Source of the DNA: Bradyrhizobium sp.
Lineage (GTDB): Bacteria; Pseudomonadota; Alphaproteobacteria; Rhizobiales; Xanthobacteraceae
Assembly (NCBI RefSeq): GCF_004799445.1
Contig: NZ_SSNA01000017.1
Span: forward strand, 1 to 58,106
Direction of reading: 5' to 3'
Length of the DNA: 58,106 nt
Shown here: positions 9,307 to 19,074 of the stretch, piece after piece
Layout: every line of letters begins with the position of its first letter
Numbering within the stretch: position 1 is the first letter of the stretch
Notes under the pieces: model-generated
Database searches by the model: none
Seen by the model: only the letters and a program-made list of their open reading frames with translations
Told to the model about the DNA's origin: nothing
Translations under genes and position numbers: made by a program

Positions 9307-9325
9307 ATCTCGAGGCGCGGATGCA

Positions 9326-9874
9326 TCATGCCCCGAGTTCGACCGTCTTGAATTCCGCCGGCAGGATCACCTCGAGCATTTCGACGTCGTCGGAATAGTC
9401 CATGATCAGGTGCTTGATGCGCGGCGGCTGGGTCCAGCTCGAGCCTTCCTTCATCAGCGTCTCGCCCTGCCCCTCCATGTAGGTTTTGACCCAACCTTTG
9501 AGGACATAGACCATCTGAAAGTCGACGTCGTGGAAATGCAGCTTTGAAACTTCGGCCGGATCGCACGGCCCGATCAGCCGGATCACATGCGCGCGCGCCA
9601 GGCCCTGGCTTGCCTCGGCGATGCCGAGATCGCGGTATTTCGCGTAAGTGCGCAAACCGTCGGCTTTGAAATCCTCGTCGCGATGATGGCTGATGGCGAT
9701 GCGCTGCTTCGGACGGGCGCGCTTGACCGGCGCCGGCGTGCGCGCCTTGGCCTTGAGTTTCTTGCGGGCGGTGGATTTCGCGGCGGTCTTTCCGGCAGCA
9801 CTCTTGCGCGCGGGCGATTTCTTCTGCGCAGGCTTGCGGGCCGCGGCCCGCGATTTGTGCTTCTGCTTGGCCAT
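9326..9874 (-). CDS. Cupin-domain protein with a basic Lys/Ala-rich N-terminal tail
   Basis: The 182-residue product has two parts. Residues 1 to about 60 are almost entirely Lys, Ala, Arg, Ser and Pro, like histone H1 or AlgP tails and probably disordered. Residues from about 65 to the end form a cupin-like barrel: KLHFHDVDFQMVYVLKGW followed by an acidic and glycine-containing strand (EGQGETLMKEGSSW). A strong GGGGAGGA Shine-Dalgarno precedes the ATG at 9874; the frame upstream is repeat DNA. The cupin part may bind a metal through the His residues. The tail suggests nucleic-acid or polyanion binding, which is inference. Confidence 0.75.
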   Translation of the reverse strand: MAKQKHKSRAAARKPAQKKSPARKSAAGKTAAKSTARKKLKAKARTPAPVKRARPKQRIAISHHRDEDFKADGLRTYAKYRDLGIAEASQGLARAHVIRLIGPCDPAEVSKLHFHDVDFQMVYVLKGWVKTYMEGQGETLMKEGSSWTQPPRIKHLIMDYSDDVEMLEVILPAEFKTVELGA

Positions 9875-9927
9875 TGACGTCCTCCCCTTTCCGTTCGATG
9901 AGGAAAGGTTAGCACATATCGCCGTTT

Positions 9928-10017
9928 GTAGGGTGGGCAAAGGCGCACTCGCGCCGTGCCCACCGCATGCACCATCGGTGGAGATGGTGGGCACGCTTAC
10001 GCTTTGCCCCACCCTAC
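9928..10017. repeat. Dispersed inverted repeat (GTAGGGTGGGCAAAG type)
   Basis: The ends GTAGGGTGGGCAAAG and CTTTGCCCCACCCTAC are near-perfect reverse complements. The centre carries smaller inverted segments (gtgcccacc/ggtgggcac). I recall such elements as frequent in intergenic regions of Bradyrhizobium-like genomes. It lies between the cupin gene start and the usg stop. Confidence 0.75.
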
Positions 10018-10042
10018 AAGCTATCCTGCGTCTATCTCTGTC

Positions 10043-10327
10043 TCAGTGCAGCCGGAACACGCCATCGACGGCGCGCAGCTCGGCGGGCTTGATCAGCTTG
10101 GAATGGGCGACGGTGACGGCGTAAAGCGGGCCTTCGAGCTTTTGCTGCCAGAAGCTGAGAAAATCCTTCAGCACGGGGAAGTTCGGAAACAGATCGTAGT
10201 TCTGCCAGACATATGTCTGCAACAGCGAGGGATGATCGGGCATCCGGTAAAGAATCTCCGCCGTCGTCAGCCCATAACCCAGCACCTGTTTCCGGAAGTC
10301 TTCGGAAACCCCAACCCGCGAGACCAT
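10043..10327 (-). CDS. usg: Usg-family protein
   Basis: The 94-residue product matches the small Usg family of alphaproteobacteria, including the conserved GYGLTTAEILYRMPDHPSLLQ and LIKPAELRAVDGVFRLH segments. The name comes from position near trp genes in some rhizobia; no trp gene is present here and the biochemical role is unknown. I start it at the ATG at 10327 because GGAGG lies 6 bases upstream; upstream in-frame starts add unconserved residues. The protein is soluble and lacks a signal peptide. Confidence 0.8.
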   Translation of the reverse strand: MVSRVGVSEDFRKQVLGYGLTTAEILYRMPDHPSLLQTYVWQNYDLFPNFPVLKDFLSFWQQKLEGPLYAVTVAHSKLIKPAELRAVDGVFRLH

Positions 10328-10475
10328 GCCAACCTCCATTGCTGGAGCGCATTTTCCAAAGTGGCCGCCGACCGGGAGCCACCCGGTGGAGATGCGCTCA
10401 CATGAGAGAAATGTGACGCACGATACCAACCCATCACAAGCCTAAATGTTTAACGATCTGTTGAAAAAGGGTGCG

Positions 10476-10502
10476 TTAGCAGCAGCTTACCGCACGTGCT
10501 AA
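10476..10502 (+). promoter_or_regulatory. Degenerate CIRCE-like element, far upstream of groES
   Basis: TTAGCAGCA, nine bases, ACGTGCTAA. The outer TTAGCA/TGCTAA arms and the 27-base geometry equal those of CIRCE (TTAGCACTC-N9-GAGTGCTAA). It matches the consensus at 13 of 18 positions. It lies about 205 bases before the groES start, in a 381-base intergenic region (10328-10708). It could be a decayed or auxiliary HrcA site, or chance. Confidence 0.4.
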
Positions 10503-10594
10503 TACTGGGTTTCCCGCTCTGTTCCGGCTGGTTAACGATGACGGAGAAAATTGGCAGGCGTCATATTTGAGTGCCAGTTTTTCTGCTAAAGGCT

Positions 10595-10623
10595 CTTGTT
10601 CCCCACACAAGTCTGGCTTATGT
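10595..10623 (+). promoter_or_regulatory. Probable sigma-32 (RpoH) promoter of groESL
   Basis: CTTG at 10595-10598, 18 bases, then CTTATGT at 10617-10623. This fits the alphaproteobacterial heat-shock promoter pattern (CTTG, 17-18 bases, CYTATNT). The CIRCE operator begins 15 bases downstream, close to the expected transcription start. RpoH activation and HrcA repression would therefore both act on this promoter. Confidence 0.6.
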
Positions 10624-10637
10624 CCACTTCGCCTAGG

Positions 10638-10664
10638 CTGGCACTCGCTGGCTGGGACTGCTAA
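10638..10664 (+). promoter_or_regulatory. CIRCE operator (HrcA binding site) of groESL
   Basis: CTGGCACTC, nine bases, GACTGCTAA. It matches the CIRCE consensus at 15 of 18 arm positions with the exact 9-base spacer. It lies 44 bases upstream of the groES ATG, in the expected 5' untranslated region. HrcA bound here would repress groESL at normal temperature. Confidence 0.8.
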
Positions 10665-10708
10665 TTTTCAGAAACTCGACAACATCTTCAAAAGCTTAGG
10701 AGGACTGC

Positions 10709-12713
<2,005 letters not shown>

Positions 12714-12744
12714 TCCATCCGTTCAGGCGGTTATCCAAGAATGC

Positions 12745-12775
12745 AAAACCCCGGCAGCGATGCCGGGGTTTTTTT
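12745..12775 (+). terminator. Intrinsic terminator of groESL
   Basis: AACCCCGGCA and TGCCGGGGTT form a 10-bp perfect stem with a GCGA loop, followed by a run of seven T. It ends 62 bases after the groL stop. Confidence 0.93.
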
Positions 12776-12864
12776 GTCATTCCAGGGACGCCTCTTAGCG
12801 CGAGCCCAGATGCTCGTGGTTATGGATTCCGGGCTCGACGCTGTGCGTCGCCCGGGAATAACGG
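12776..12864. repeat. Degenerate dispersed repeat (GTCATTCCAGG...GGGAATAACGG)
   Basis: The element begins with GTCATTCCAGG and closes with CCGGGAATAACGG, inverted with respect to each other, like the ends of the repeats at 27734 and 32209. The interior differs ('gattccgggctcgacgctg'). It fills most of the space between groL and the convergent DUF2778 gene. Confidence 0.55.
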
Positions 12865-12917
12865 GCCAATATGCAGCACGACATCAAGCCCGGAAGCGCG
12901 ATGTCCGCCTCCCGCCT

Positions 12918-14063
12918 TCAATCCACCCGTGCGACCACCGCGAGTCGCTTGATGCCCTGGTTGCGGTAGGCATTGAGGAAGGCGTTGTAATCCCTGAACG
13001 ACACGCAGCCGTTGGAATCGCCGTTGGGGCCGAGCATGAAGGTATGGGCCAGCAGGCCGGACCGGCCATAGATCGATTCCTCGCCGCCGATCGGGTTCAG
13101 CCGCAAGGCCGGCACGCCGTGAAACAGCGCCTCGCGCGGCGTCAGTTCGTAGATGTGCGGTGGCGTCACGCCGCGCATCCTGATGTTGGCGGAGCTCGGG
13201 TCATCAAGCTTCGAGCCAAGGCCGGAATGCGCCTCAAGTTTTGTGCCGTCGGGCAGATAGACCGTATGCGCGGAGATGTCGTAGACCGCGGTCGATTGAT
13301 CGTAGCGCGGCGTGTTGCCCGCCAGCGCCGGATTTTGTGTCGGGCCGAGGCTGCCGGTCACGCTGGCGTCGGCGGACGCGAACGACAGCAGCGACGGCCC
13401 GTGCGGCTGCGGTTGCGGCCTGCCCCAGAGTTTTTCGACGATCGTCTGCCTGTCGTTCGAGGCGAGCGACATCACCGCCGCCTTGGCGCGCTGCGCCATG
13501 TCGCGCACCGTCGTTGCCGGCGTCTTCGCCGGCTGAGATTCGGCGGGACGCGGGGCCGGCGCGATCGCGGCCATTCGAACCGGCACCGGTGGCGGCGAAA
13601 CTTCCTTAGGCTTTGCGGCCTCTGCCTGCTTCGGCGCTCGAATTGGCGGAGACGCATCCGCAAGCGTCAATGTTTCGGCCGGCGCGACGGACGCGACGCC
13701 TTGCCGCGCCGCGGCCGAAAATCGGTCATCGAACGAAAGCGAGGGACCCGACGGGATGGTTGCGGGTGCGGAAATCAGTGGCCGCGCTTCGAGCCGAGCC
13801 GTTCGGGTGTTGTCGACGACCGGCGGCGCGTTGCGGACCGCAACACTCTCCGGACGCCTCATCAAAACTGCATCGGAGCCCGCGTTGCCGAGCTGCGGAT
13901 AGGGGCTGGCCGCAAAAATATTGGCATAGACGGTCCAGGCGCAGCCGAGCACGAGAGCTGTGACCGCCGCGCTGGCGAAAAAACTCTGCGAGCTGGCTTT
14001 CGGGGCTGATCTCCTGGGTTCGGGCGCCGCGAAATTGTAATACGCAACTGTACTGGTACTCAT
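12918..14063 (-). CDS. DUF2778 (Tlde1-like) murein-modifying protein with membrane anchor
   Basis: The 381-residue product has one membrane helix at about residues 28-48, a long Pro/Ala-rich periplasmic linker (about 50-240) and a C-terminal DUF2778 domain. The domain contains HTFMLGPNGDSNGC with His340 and Cys353, the catalytic pair of an L,D-transpeptidase-like fold, then VSFRDY. In Tlde1 toxins of type VI secretion this domain cleaves or exchanges peptidoglycan stem peptides. Here the protein has its own anchor and no secretion genes nearby, so a housekeeping wall role is more likely. No strong Shine-Dalgarno is seen at 14063. Confidence 0.75.
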   Translation of the reverse strand: MSTSTVAYYNFAAPEPRRSAPKASSQSFFASAAVTALVLGCAWTVYANIFAASPYPQLGNAGSDAVLMRRPESVAVRNAPPVVDNTRTARLEARPLISAPATIPSGPSLSFDDRFSAAARQGVASVAPAETLTLADASPPIRAPKQAEAAKPKEVSPPPVPVRMAAIAPAPRPAESQPAKTPATTVRDMAQRAKAAVMSLASNDRQTIVEKLWGRPQPQPHGPSLLSFASADASVTGSLGPTQNPALAGNTPRYDQSTAVYDISAHTVYLPDGTKLEAHSGLGSKLDDPSSANIRMRGVTPPHIYELTPREALFHGVPALRLNPIGGEESIYGRSGLLAHTFMLGPNGDSNGCVSFRDYNAFLNAYRNQGIKRLAVVARVD

Positions 14064-14480
14064 CCGCTTCGCATCCAGACTGGTTCCACCTTGTTGCCCC
14101 TGCGGCCGGCGTTCGACGGAGTGCCCTCCTCGGGCACATTCGAAGACCGATCCGCGCGAGATGATCAGCCGAAGTTCCGACGAAGCATCTCGCAGAGGGG
14201 CGGAGCATCATTAAGGCGACTTTTAGTTAAATGCGGATTAAGTGCAGGGCGTTGTCGGGCAGTCCCAATTTGAGACGTAAATGCACGGGCAGAGCCCGCA
14301 CATTTACGGAGTAAGCCGCCCCAAAAATGCCAGATTGTGCCAGCTTTCCGCGTTAACGCATTGAACGCCGCGTCATCGTCGCGGTGTTCGATCAGGCGTG
14401 ATCGTTGCGGCTGAACTCGCCGGACGTCGGGCCGACAGAGGGCGGAGATTTTTTCGGACCGTCATACGCGAGTTTTCATG
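14064..14480. other. Intergenic region without a recognisable gene
   Basis: This is the divergent space between the DUF2778 gene and the FkbM gene, left of the hairpin repeat. A moderately AT-rich stretch at about 14200-14260 (cgacttttagttaaatgcgg) could hold promoters. Nothing codes convincingly. Confidence 0.4.
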
Positions 14481-14527
14481 TCCCGGTTCTGCGATGCAGC
14501 GCGCAGCGGTGCATCGCAGAACCGGGA
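14481..14527. repeat. 47-base stem-loop repeat with 18-bp perfect stem
   Basis: TCCCGGTTCTGCGATGCA at 14481-14498 and its exact reverse complement at 14510-14527 enclose an 11-base GC-rich loop. No T-run follows, so this is not a standard terminator. A second inverted segment, around 14540-14610 (ggaccccggatcagc...gccgcatccggga), follows directly. Both look like intergenic repeat units; another 200 bases of apparently noncoding DNA lead to the FkbM gene. Confidence 0.85.
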
Positions 14528-14797
14528 CCCACAGCTCGACTATTGAGCGACTGGACCCCGGATCAGCAGCGCACCGCAAGAGGCGCTGCGCCGCATCCGG
14601 GACGCGTAACTTCGCCACCCGTTCTGGGCTGCGCGGGTATGCATGCCAATCCGGAAATGGCGGCTCACCCCCATTTGCCCGGGAAGAATGGGAAAGAACC
14701 GCCAAGCCATGGCCGCCCGCGCGAAGTGTTTGTAAGCTCCGCATTAAGGCGATTCGTTTGCGGTTCGCTGTGCTTCCCCAGCCTTCAGGAGACACCA

Positions 14798-15631
14798 ATG
14801 CAGAGCGTGGCCCGCAAGCTGGCCTTTGTGCTGGCTTCGTCCAATCACGGCACCTTGATTGTTAACCGGTTCGACTATCACATGGTCGGTCCGCAGCAGG
14901 GCTATGGCGTGGGCTTTCAGATTCTGGAAACAGCGTCCTTCGACCCCTTGGAAGTCAAGCTGCTGGTTGACCTGCTTGCCCTTCGCCGCAAGCATCACGG
15001 CGACGGCGTCGTGGCGATCGATTGCGGCGCCAATATCGGCGTCCACACCATCGAGTGGGCGACGTCAATGACGGGTTGGGGATCGGTCCTCTCCATCGAG
15101 GCACAAGAGCGCGTCTACTATGCGCTTGCCGGCAATATCGCGATCAACAACTGCTTCAACGCCATTGCGGTGCACGGCGCGGTATCATCCCAGAGCGGAA
15201 TTATGCAGATTCCGAATCCCAATTATTCGGTTCCGTCCAGTTTCGGCAGCCTCGAGCTGCGCGAGCGCGACGGCAACGAGTCCATCGGCCAGCCAATCGA
15301 TTATAAGAATACCGTCGCGGTCAGGGAACTGAAACTGGATGAGTTCAATCTGCCGCGCGTCGACCTCATCAAGATCGACGTCGAAGGCATGGAATTGGAC
15401 GCGTTGGAGGGCGCAAGCCGCACCATCGACCAAAGCCACCCGATCATGCTGATCGAGAGGATCAAGACAGACGCCGCAAAACTTCGTCAATGGCTGGGAG
15501 ATCGCGGCTACGAGATCATCGACGCCGGGATCAACATGCTGGCGATCCACAGGAGCGACAAGACGCTCTCGGAAGTCAGGCCGGCCCAGCCGTCGGCCGC
15601 GCAGCCATCAGCCGCGCGGCCCGTGGCCTGA
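14798..15631 (+). CDS. FkbM-family methyltransferase
   Basis: The 277-residue product has the SAM-binding motif VVAIDCGANIGVHTIEW (about residues 68-85), and the FkbM signature IKIDVEGMELDALEGA (about 189-204), in a class I methyltransferase fold. FkbM-type enzymes O-methylate sugars or natural products; in gram-negatives they often act on surface polysaccharides. A good Shine-Dalgarno (AGGAG) sits before the ATG at 14798; the longer upstream frame runs through repeat DNA. The C-terminus is an Ala/Pro/Ser-rich tail with a short repeat (AQPSAAQPSAARP). Two convergent glycosyltransferase genes next door fit a glycan role. Confidence 0.85.
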   Translation: MQSVARKLAFVLASSNHGTLIVNRFDYHMVGPQQGYGVGFQILETASFDPLEVKLLVDLLALRRKHHGDGVVAIDCGANIGVHTIEWATSMTGWGSVLSIEAQERVYYALAGNIAINNCFNAIAVHGAVSSQSGIMQIPNPNYSVPSSFGSLELRERDGNESIGQPIDYKNTVAVRELKLDEFNLPRVDLIKIDVEGMELDALEGASRTIDQSHPIMLIERIKTDAAKLRQWLGDRGYEIIDAGINMLAIHRSDKTLSEVRPAQPSAAQPSAARPVA

Positions 15632-15649
15632 ACTCCGGCGAAGGGCCGT

Positions 15650-17155
15650 TCACTGCAGCAATTCCGGCGGCGGGGAGCGGTCGAGCACGTCGCGCTTGGC
15701 GCCGTCGAGCAGATCAAGCGCAAAGGTTTCGATCGTCAGCGGCCCGCGCATCCGCTTGAGCTCGGCGACCCGCTCGATCCGCGCAAACGTCTCTTTCACA
15801 TAGGGCTGCACGGTGCTGCGCACTTCATCGACATATAACAGCTTGCCCGACAATTGCGCCGGATCGGGCTCCGGCATGTTGACCCAGCGGATACGCTGTG
15901 TTGGCTGCACCACACAGGTGTCCTTCGGCAAATAGAAGGCGAGCCAGCTCGTGGTGCCGTAGTCCGGCGCCAGCACGCACGCCGCACCGGTGCGGACGCG
16001 CACCGCCTCGATTCCAGCGGCGAGCTCGGGCCAACCGACGCCGACGCTGCGAACGGTGGCATCACGGCGGAAGCCCGAGAGCACACCGGTGTTGGCCTGC
16101 ACGATCAGGAGCGCAAACATCAGGATGCCGACCGGCGAGGCCCACCGCAAGCAAAAATCGACGACGCGCTGCCGGCGCAGGTCCCATCGCGTCAGATGGG
16201 CGGCCACCGCGGCCGCTATCGCGAATGCCGGGTAAACCGGCGCGAACCAGTTGGCCTCGACGCGGGCATGCAGCGAATGCCACATGAAATAAACGACGAT
16301 GGTCCAGAATATCGCATTGATCAACGCGCGCGCGGCCAGTGCGCCGCTGTCGCGCTTGAGCAGCGCGTAGAGTCCCATCGCGCCCAGCACGAAGACGAGC
16401 GGAGTTGCGAATGCGATCTGGGTCGGTATCAATTCGCCGATGAATGACGGCTTGAAATCCTCGATCCGCGACCGGCCGATCTGCTTGACGAAGGAAACCC
16501 AACCATGGTCGGCATTCCACAGAATAACCGGAGAGAATATCGCTAACGCCACGGCCCCGCCGAGATAGGGCCATGGCGAGACCAGCCAGCGGCGCAGTTT
16601 TGGGACGCTCACCAGCCAGACCAGGATCGCGGGACCGAAAAACAGCGCGGTATATTTCGACAATAGCGCCATACCTACCGCGGCGCCGACCGCGAGCCAC
16701 CACGTGCCGCGTCCGGTCTCCAGCACCTTGGCGAGAAAAAACATCACAAAGCTGGAGGCCACCAGCAACGGCGAATCCGGCGTCACGATCAGGGTTCCGA
16801 CCGCCGCCATCAGGGTGACGTTGAGCAGAATGGTGGCGGTTGCCGCCACGCGCTGGCCGCCGAACAGGATCGCGGCCGTGCGATACAGCGCAAAGCTCAT
16901 CGGCAATGCCAGCAGGATCGACACCAGCCGCACACCGAGCTCGGTGTCGCCGGCGATCAGGGTGCCCGCGCGTATCACCAATGCGACCATCGGCGGGTGA
17001 TCGTAGTAGCCGAAGGCGAGGTGCTTCGACCACATCCAGTAGTAGGCTTCGTCGAAGGTCAGCGGCGTCCAGGCCGCACCGACCAGCCGCAGCGCCACCA
17101 GCGCCAGAACCGTGACCGTGGTGTTGCGGACAAGCCGAGCCTCGTTCGGACTCAT
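15650..17155 (-). CDS. ArnT/PMT-like GT-C glycosyltransferase
   Basis: The 501-residue protein has about 11-12 hydrophobic segments. Its first periplasmic loop carries the acidic pair Asp35-Glu36 in TFDEAYYW, and GYYDHPP at 49-55, as in the ArnT/RgtA/PMT_2 family that transfers sugars from polyprenyl-phosphate donors to lipid A or other periplasmic acceptors. A soluble C-terminal domain (about 370-501) follows. It starts 8 bases after the stop of the DPMS-GtrA gene. That gene could make and flip a polyprenyl-phosphate sugar, the donor this enzyme needs. The acceptor is unknown. Confidence 0.83.
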   Translation of the reverse strand: MSPNEARLVRNTTVTVLALVALRLVGAAWTPLTFDEAYYWMWSKHLAFGYYDHPPMVALVIRAGTLIAGDTELGVRLVSILLALPMSFALYRTAAILFGGQRVAATATILLNVTLMAAVGTLIVTPDSPLLVASSFVMFFLAKVLETGRGTWWLAVGAAVGMALLSKYTALFFGPAILVWLVSVPKLRRWLVSPWPYLGGAVALAIFSPVILWNADHGWVSFVKQIGRSRIEDFKPSFIGELIPTQIAFATPLVFVLGAMGLYALLKRDSGALAARALINAIFWTIVVYFMWHSLHARVEANWFAPVYPAFAIAAAVAAHLTRWDLRRQRVVDFCLRWASPVGILMFALLIVQANTGVLSGFRRDATVRSVGVGWPELAAGIEAVRVRTGAACVLAPDYGTTSWLAFYLPKDTCVVQPTQRIRWVNMPEPDPAQLSGKLLYVDEVRSTVQPYVKETFARIERVAELKRMRGPLTIETFALDLLDGAKRDVLDRSPPPELLQ

Positions 17156-17162
17156 GGCAGGT

Positions 17163-18296
17163 TCATCGCTTGCGCCAGACGAACAGTCCGGACATCGCGT
17201 AGTTCCAGACCACGCCCATCAATGCGCCGGCCGCGCCCGCCAGCCACCAGATCGGTTCCTGATCGTAGACCGAGAACGCCACGCCGACATTGGCGAGCAG
17301 GCCGACGCTGCAGACGAGATAAAACAACAACAGGCCGCGCAGGATCGCAAACCCCTTCAGGCGCTGATCGCGGTAGGTGAGAAAATTGTTGAGGATGAAA
17401 TTGCTGGTCATGGCCGAGATCGCCCCGCAGGCCTGCGCTTCCGCAAACGGCCAGTCAAACGCGACTAACGCTACAAACAGCATCGCGAAATGCACGATCA
17501 GGCCGATCGATCCGACCATCGCAAACAGCAGGAAGCGCAGCGACACCACGTCATGGGTCAGCTTCGCCAGCACGAGACCGAGGAAATCCAGCGCCACCAT
17601 GGAATCGAGCTTGCTCTCGCCGTGCAGCCGCGAGCCGAAGCTGTAGGGAATTTCCTTGATGCGCAAATTGCCGCGCGCGGTGGCGACGATATCGAGCAGG
17701 ATCTTGAAGCCCTGGGTGGACAGCTGCGGCGCCAGTTGCTCGAAGCGATCCCTGCGGATCATGAAGAACCCGCTCATGGGATCGGCGATCTTGACCCGCA
17801 GCACGCGCTTGGCGACCTCGGTAGCAAGCGCGCTGGCGCCTGCCCGCTGCTTGTTGAAGCTGTCGGCGCTGCCGCCTTCGATGTAGCGGCTGCCGACCAC
17901 GAGGTCGAACTCACCGCCTTGCAGCAGCGCCAGCATTTTCGACAGTTGGGTCTCGTCGTGCTGCAGGTCGGCGTCGATCACCGCGGCGCATGGCGCGCTC
18001 GACGCCAGGATGCCCTCGATACAGGCGCCGGAGAGGCCGCGCCGTCCGATCCGCCGGATACAGCGCACCCGGCTGTCGTCGTGCGCCAGCGCCCGCACGA
18101 CTTGCCAGGTGCCGTCAGGGGAATTGTCATCGACGAAGATGACTTCGAACGCCGTGCCTGTCAGCGCGGCTTCCAGCCGCCGAAACAGCGTGGTGACGTT
18201 GTCGCGCTCGTTGAAGGTGGGGACGACGACCGAAAGCTGAGGCAAACCAGCGGCCTGCGGCGGGTTCACGGGCCCCGGTTGGATGGCGACATTCAT
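17163..18296 (-). CDS. Polyprenyl-phosphate glycosyltransferase (DPMS-like GT2) fused to GtrA
   Basis: The 377-residue product has an N-terminal GT2 domain (about 20-240) with LSVVVPTFNERDN, FVDDNSPDGT, the metal-binding VIDADLQHDE, and the DPMS-type MSGFFMIRR and GSRLHGESKLD segments. A C-terminal GtrA domain of four membrane helices (about 250-377) follows. The first domain loads a sugar on polyprenyl phosphate; GtrA proteins are thought to help flip it. I chose the ATG at 18296, 20 residues before the GT2 core, although its Shine-Dalgarno is weak. The frame is open to 18482, and that extension looks noncoding. The gene is upstream of the ArnT-like gene in one operon. Confidence 0.87.
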   Translation of the reverse strand: MNVAIQPGPVNPPQAAGLPQLSVVVPTFNERDNVTTLFRRLEAALTGTAFEVIFVDDNSPDGTWQVVRALAHDDSRVRCIRRIGRRGLSGACIEGILASSAPCAAVIDADLQHDETQLSKMLALLQGGEFDLVVGSRYIEGGSADSFNKQRAGASALATEVAKRVLRVKIADPMSGFFMIRRDRFEQLAPQLSTQGFKILLDIVATARGNLRIKEIPYSFGSRLHGESKLDSMVALDFLGLVLAKLTHDVVSLRFLLFAMVGSIGLIVHFAMLFVALVAFDWPFAEAQACGAISAMTSNFILNNFLTYRDQRLKGFAILRGLLLFYLVCSVGLLANVGVAFSVYDQEPIWWLAGAAGALMGVVWNYAMSGLFVWRKR

Positions 18297-18654
18297 GCCG
18301 CCAGCGTATATCCGATAGCCCTTGGGGATGCCAAGGCAGAGTTCCCGAAAGACCGGTGGGGAACCGGCGAAAAGCGGCCCGGATTTTTGATCGGACGCGG
18401 TTTCTTGACGCGAACCGGTACCCACTTCGCTTGAAAACGCTTTAGAAATGCCAACGACCACGAACAGAGGGCGCGCGTACATCCGGCGCAGCCGAGCTAT
18501 TCAGTGGTCGTCCCAGCGCCGGAGCTATCAAGCATCGACGTCGCCGTTAAAGCCTAGATAGGGACCGCCGGGGCGTTTCGCAAGGGGGTGGGCGTTTAGC
18601 AAGTGTTTACAGGGGCAGGCTAGATTGGACGGATAAAGCGCGCCGAGGCTGAGC

Positions 18655-18921
18655 ATGTTTGGAGAAGGCTGCCGGATCATCTATGACGCTCCCGCCGACC
18701 TCAAGAAATGGCCGTCGCTCAACGGCCAGCGGCTCAACGGCGGCCGCCAGCCCTATCTGGTGTTCAAGGGCACGCTGGCCGACTGTATCCGCGAATTGCT
18801 GGCCAAGCCCGTGAAGGGCATTTCGCTGTACGACATCGTCACCGACCCCTTCGACAAGAACGTGCTGTCGCCGGCTGACGCCGCCGAAATCGCGATGCGC
18901 CAGGATTTTCCGAAGGCCTGA
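18655..18921 (+). CDS. Small conserved-type protein of unknown function
   Basis: The 88-residue product is hydrophilic, without signal peptide or membrane helix. It contains KKWPSLNGQRLNGGRQPYLVFKGTLADCIRELLAKP and a C-terminal SPADAAEIAMRQD. A modest Shine-Dalgarno (GAGGCTGAG) precedes the ATG. Normal codon use and third-position GC suggest a real gene. I recognise no domain. The gene stands alone between two intergenic spaces of about 150 bases. Confidence 0.6.
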   Translation: MFGEGCRIIYDAPADLKKWPSLNGQRLNGGRQPYLVFKGTLADCIRELLAKPVKGISLYDIVTDPFDKNVLSPADAAEIAMRQDFPKA

Positions 18922-19074
18922 GCCGTTCAACAGCTGCCGTTTCTCCCCTGAACAGCGGGAACGCGGGCGGCGCCGCAACGCCGGCGCGACGCCTCAGCGA
19001 ACTGGCCAATCCCCGCCGATTTCTTTAGGCTTCACCCGACATTCCCTTTTGCCCTTTTGCGACGAGAGTGACCG

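Noticed and set aside
12918..14063. DUF2778 protein as a type VI secretion toxin
   Set aside because: No Tss, VgrG, PAAR or immunity gene is nearby, and the protein has its own membrane anchor.
14405..14797. N-terminal extension of the FkbM methyltransferase
   Set aside because: The extension runs through hairpin repeats. The ATG at 14798 has a good Shine-Dalgarno and starts the conserved protein.
18297..18482. Upstream extension of the GT2-GtrA protein
   Set aside because: It adds 62 residues without conservation features, and the GT2 domain is complete from 18296. The start choice keeps some uncertainty because the Shine-Dalgarno is weak.
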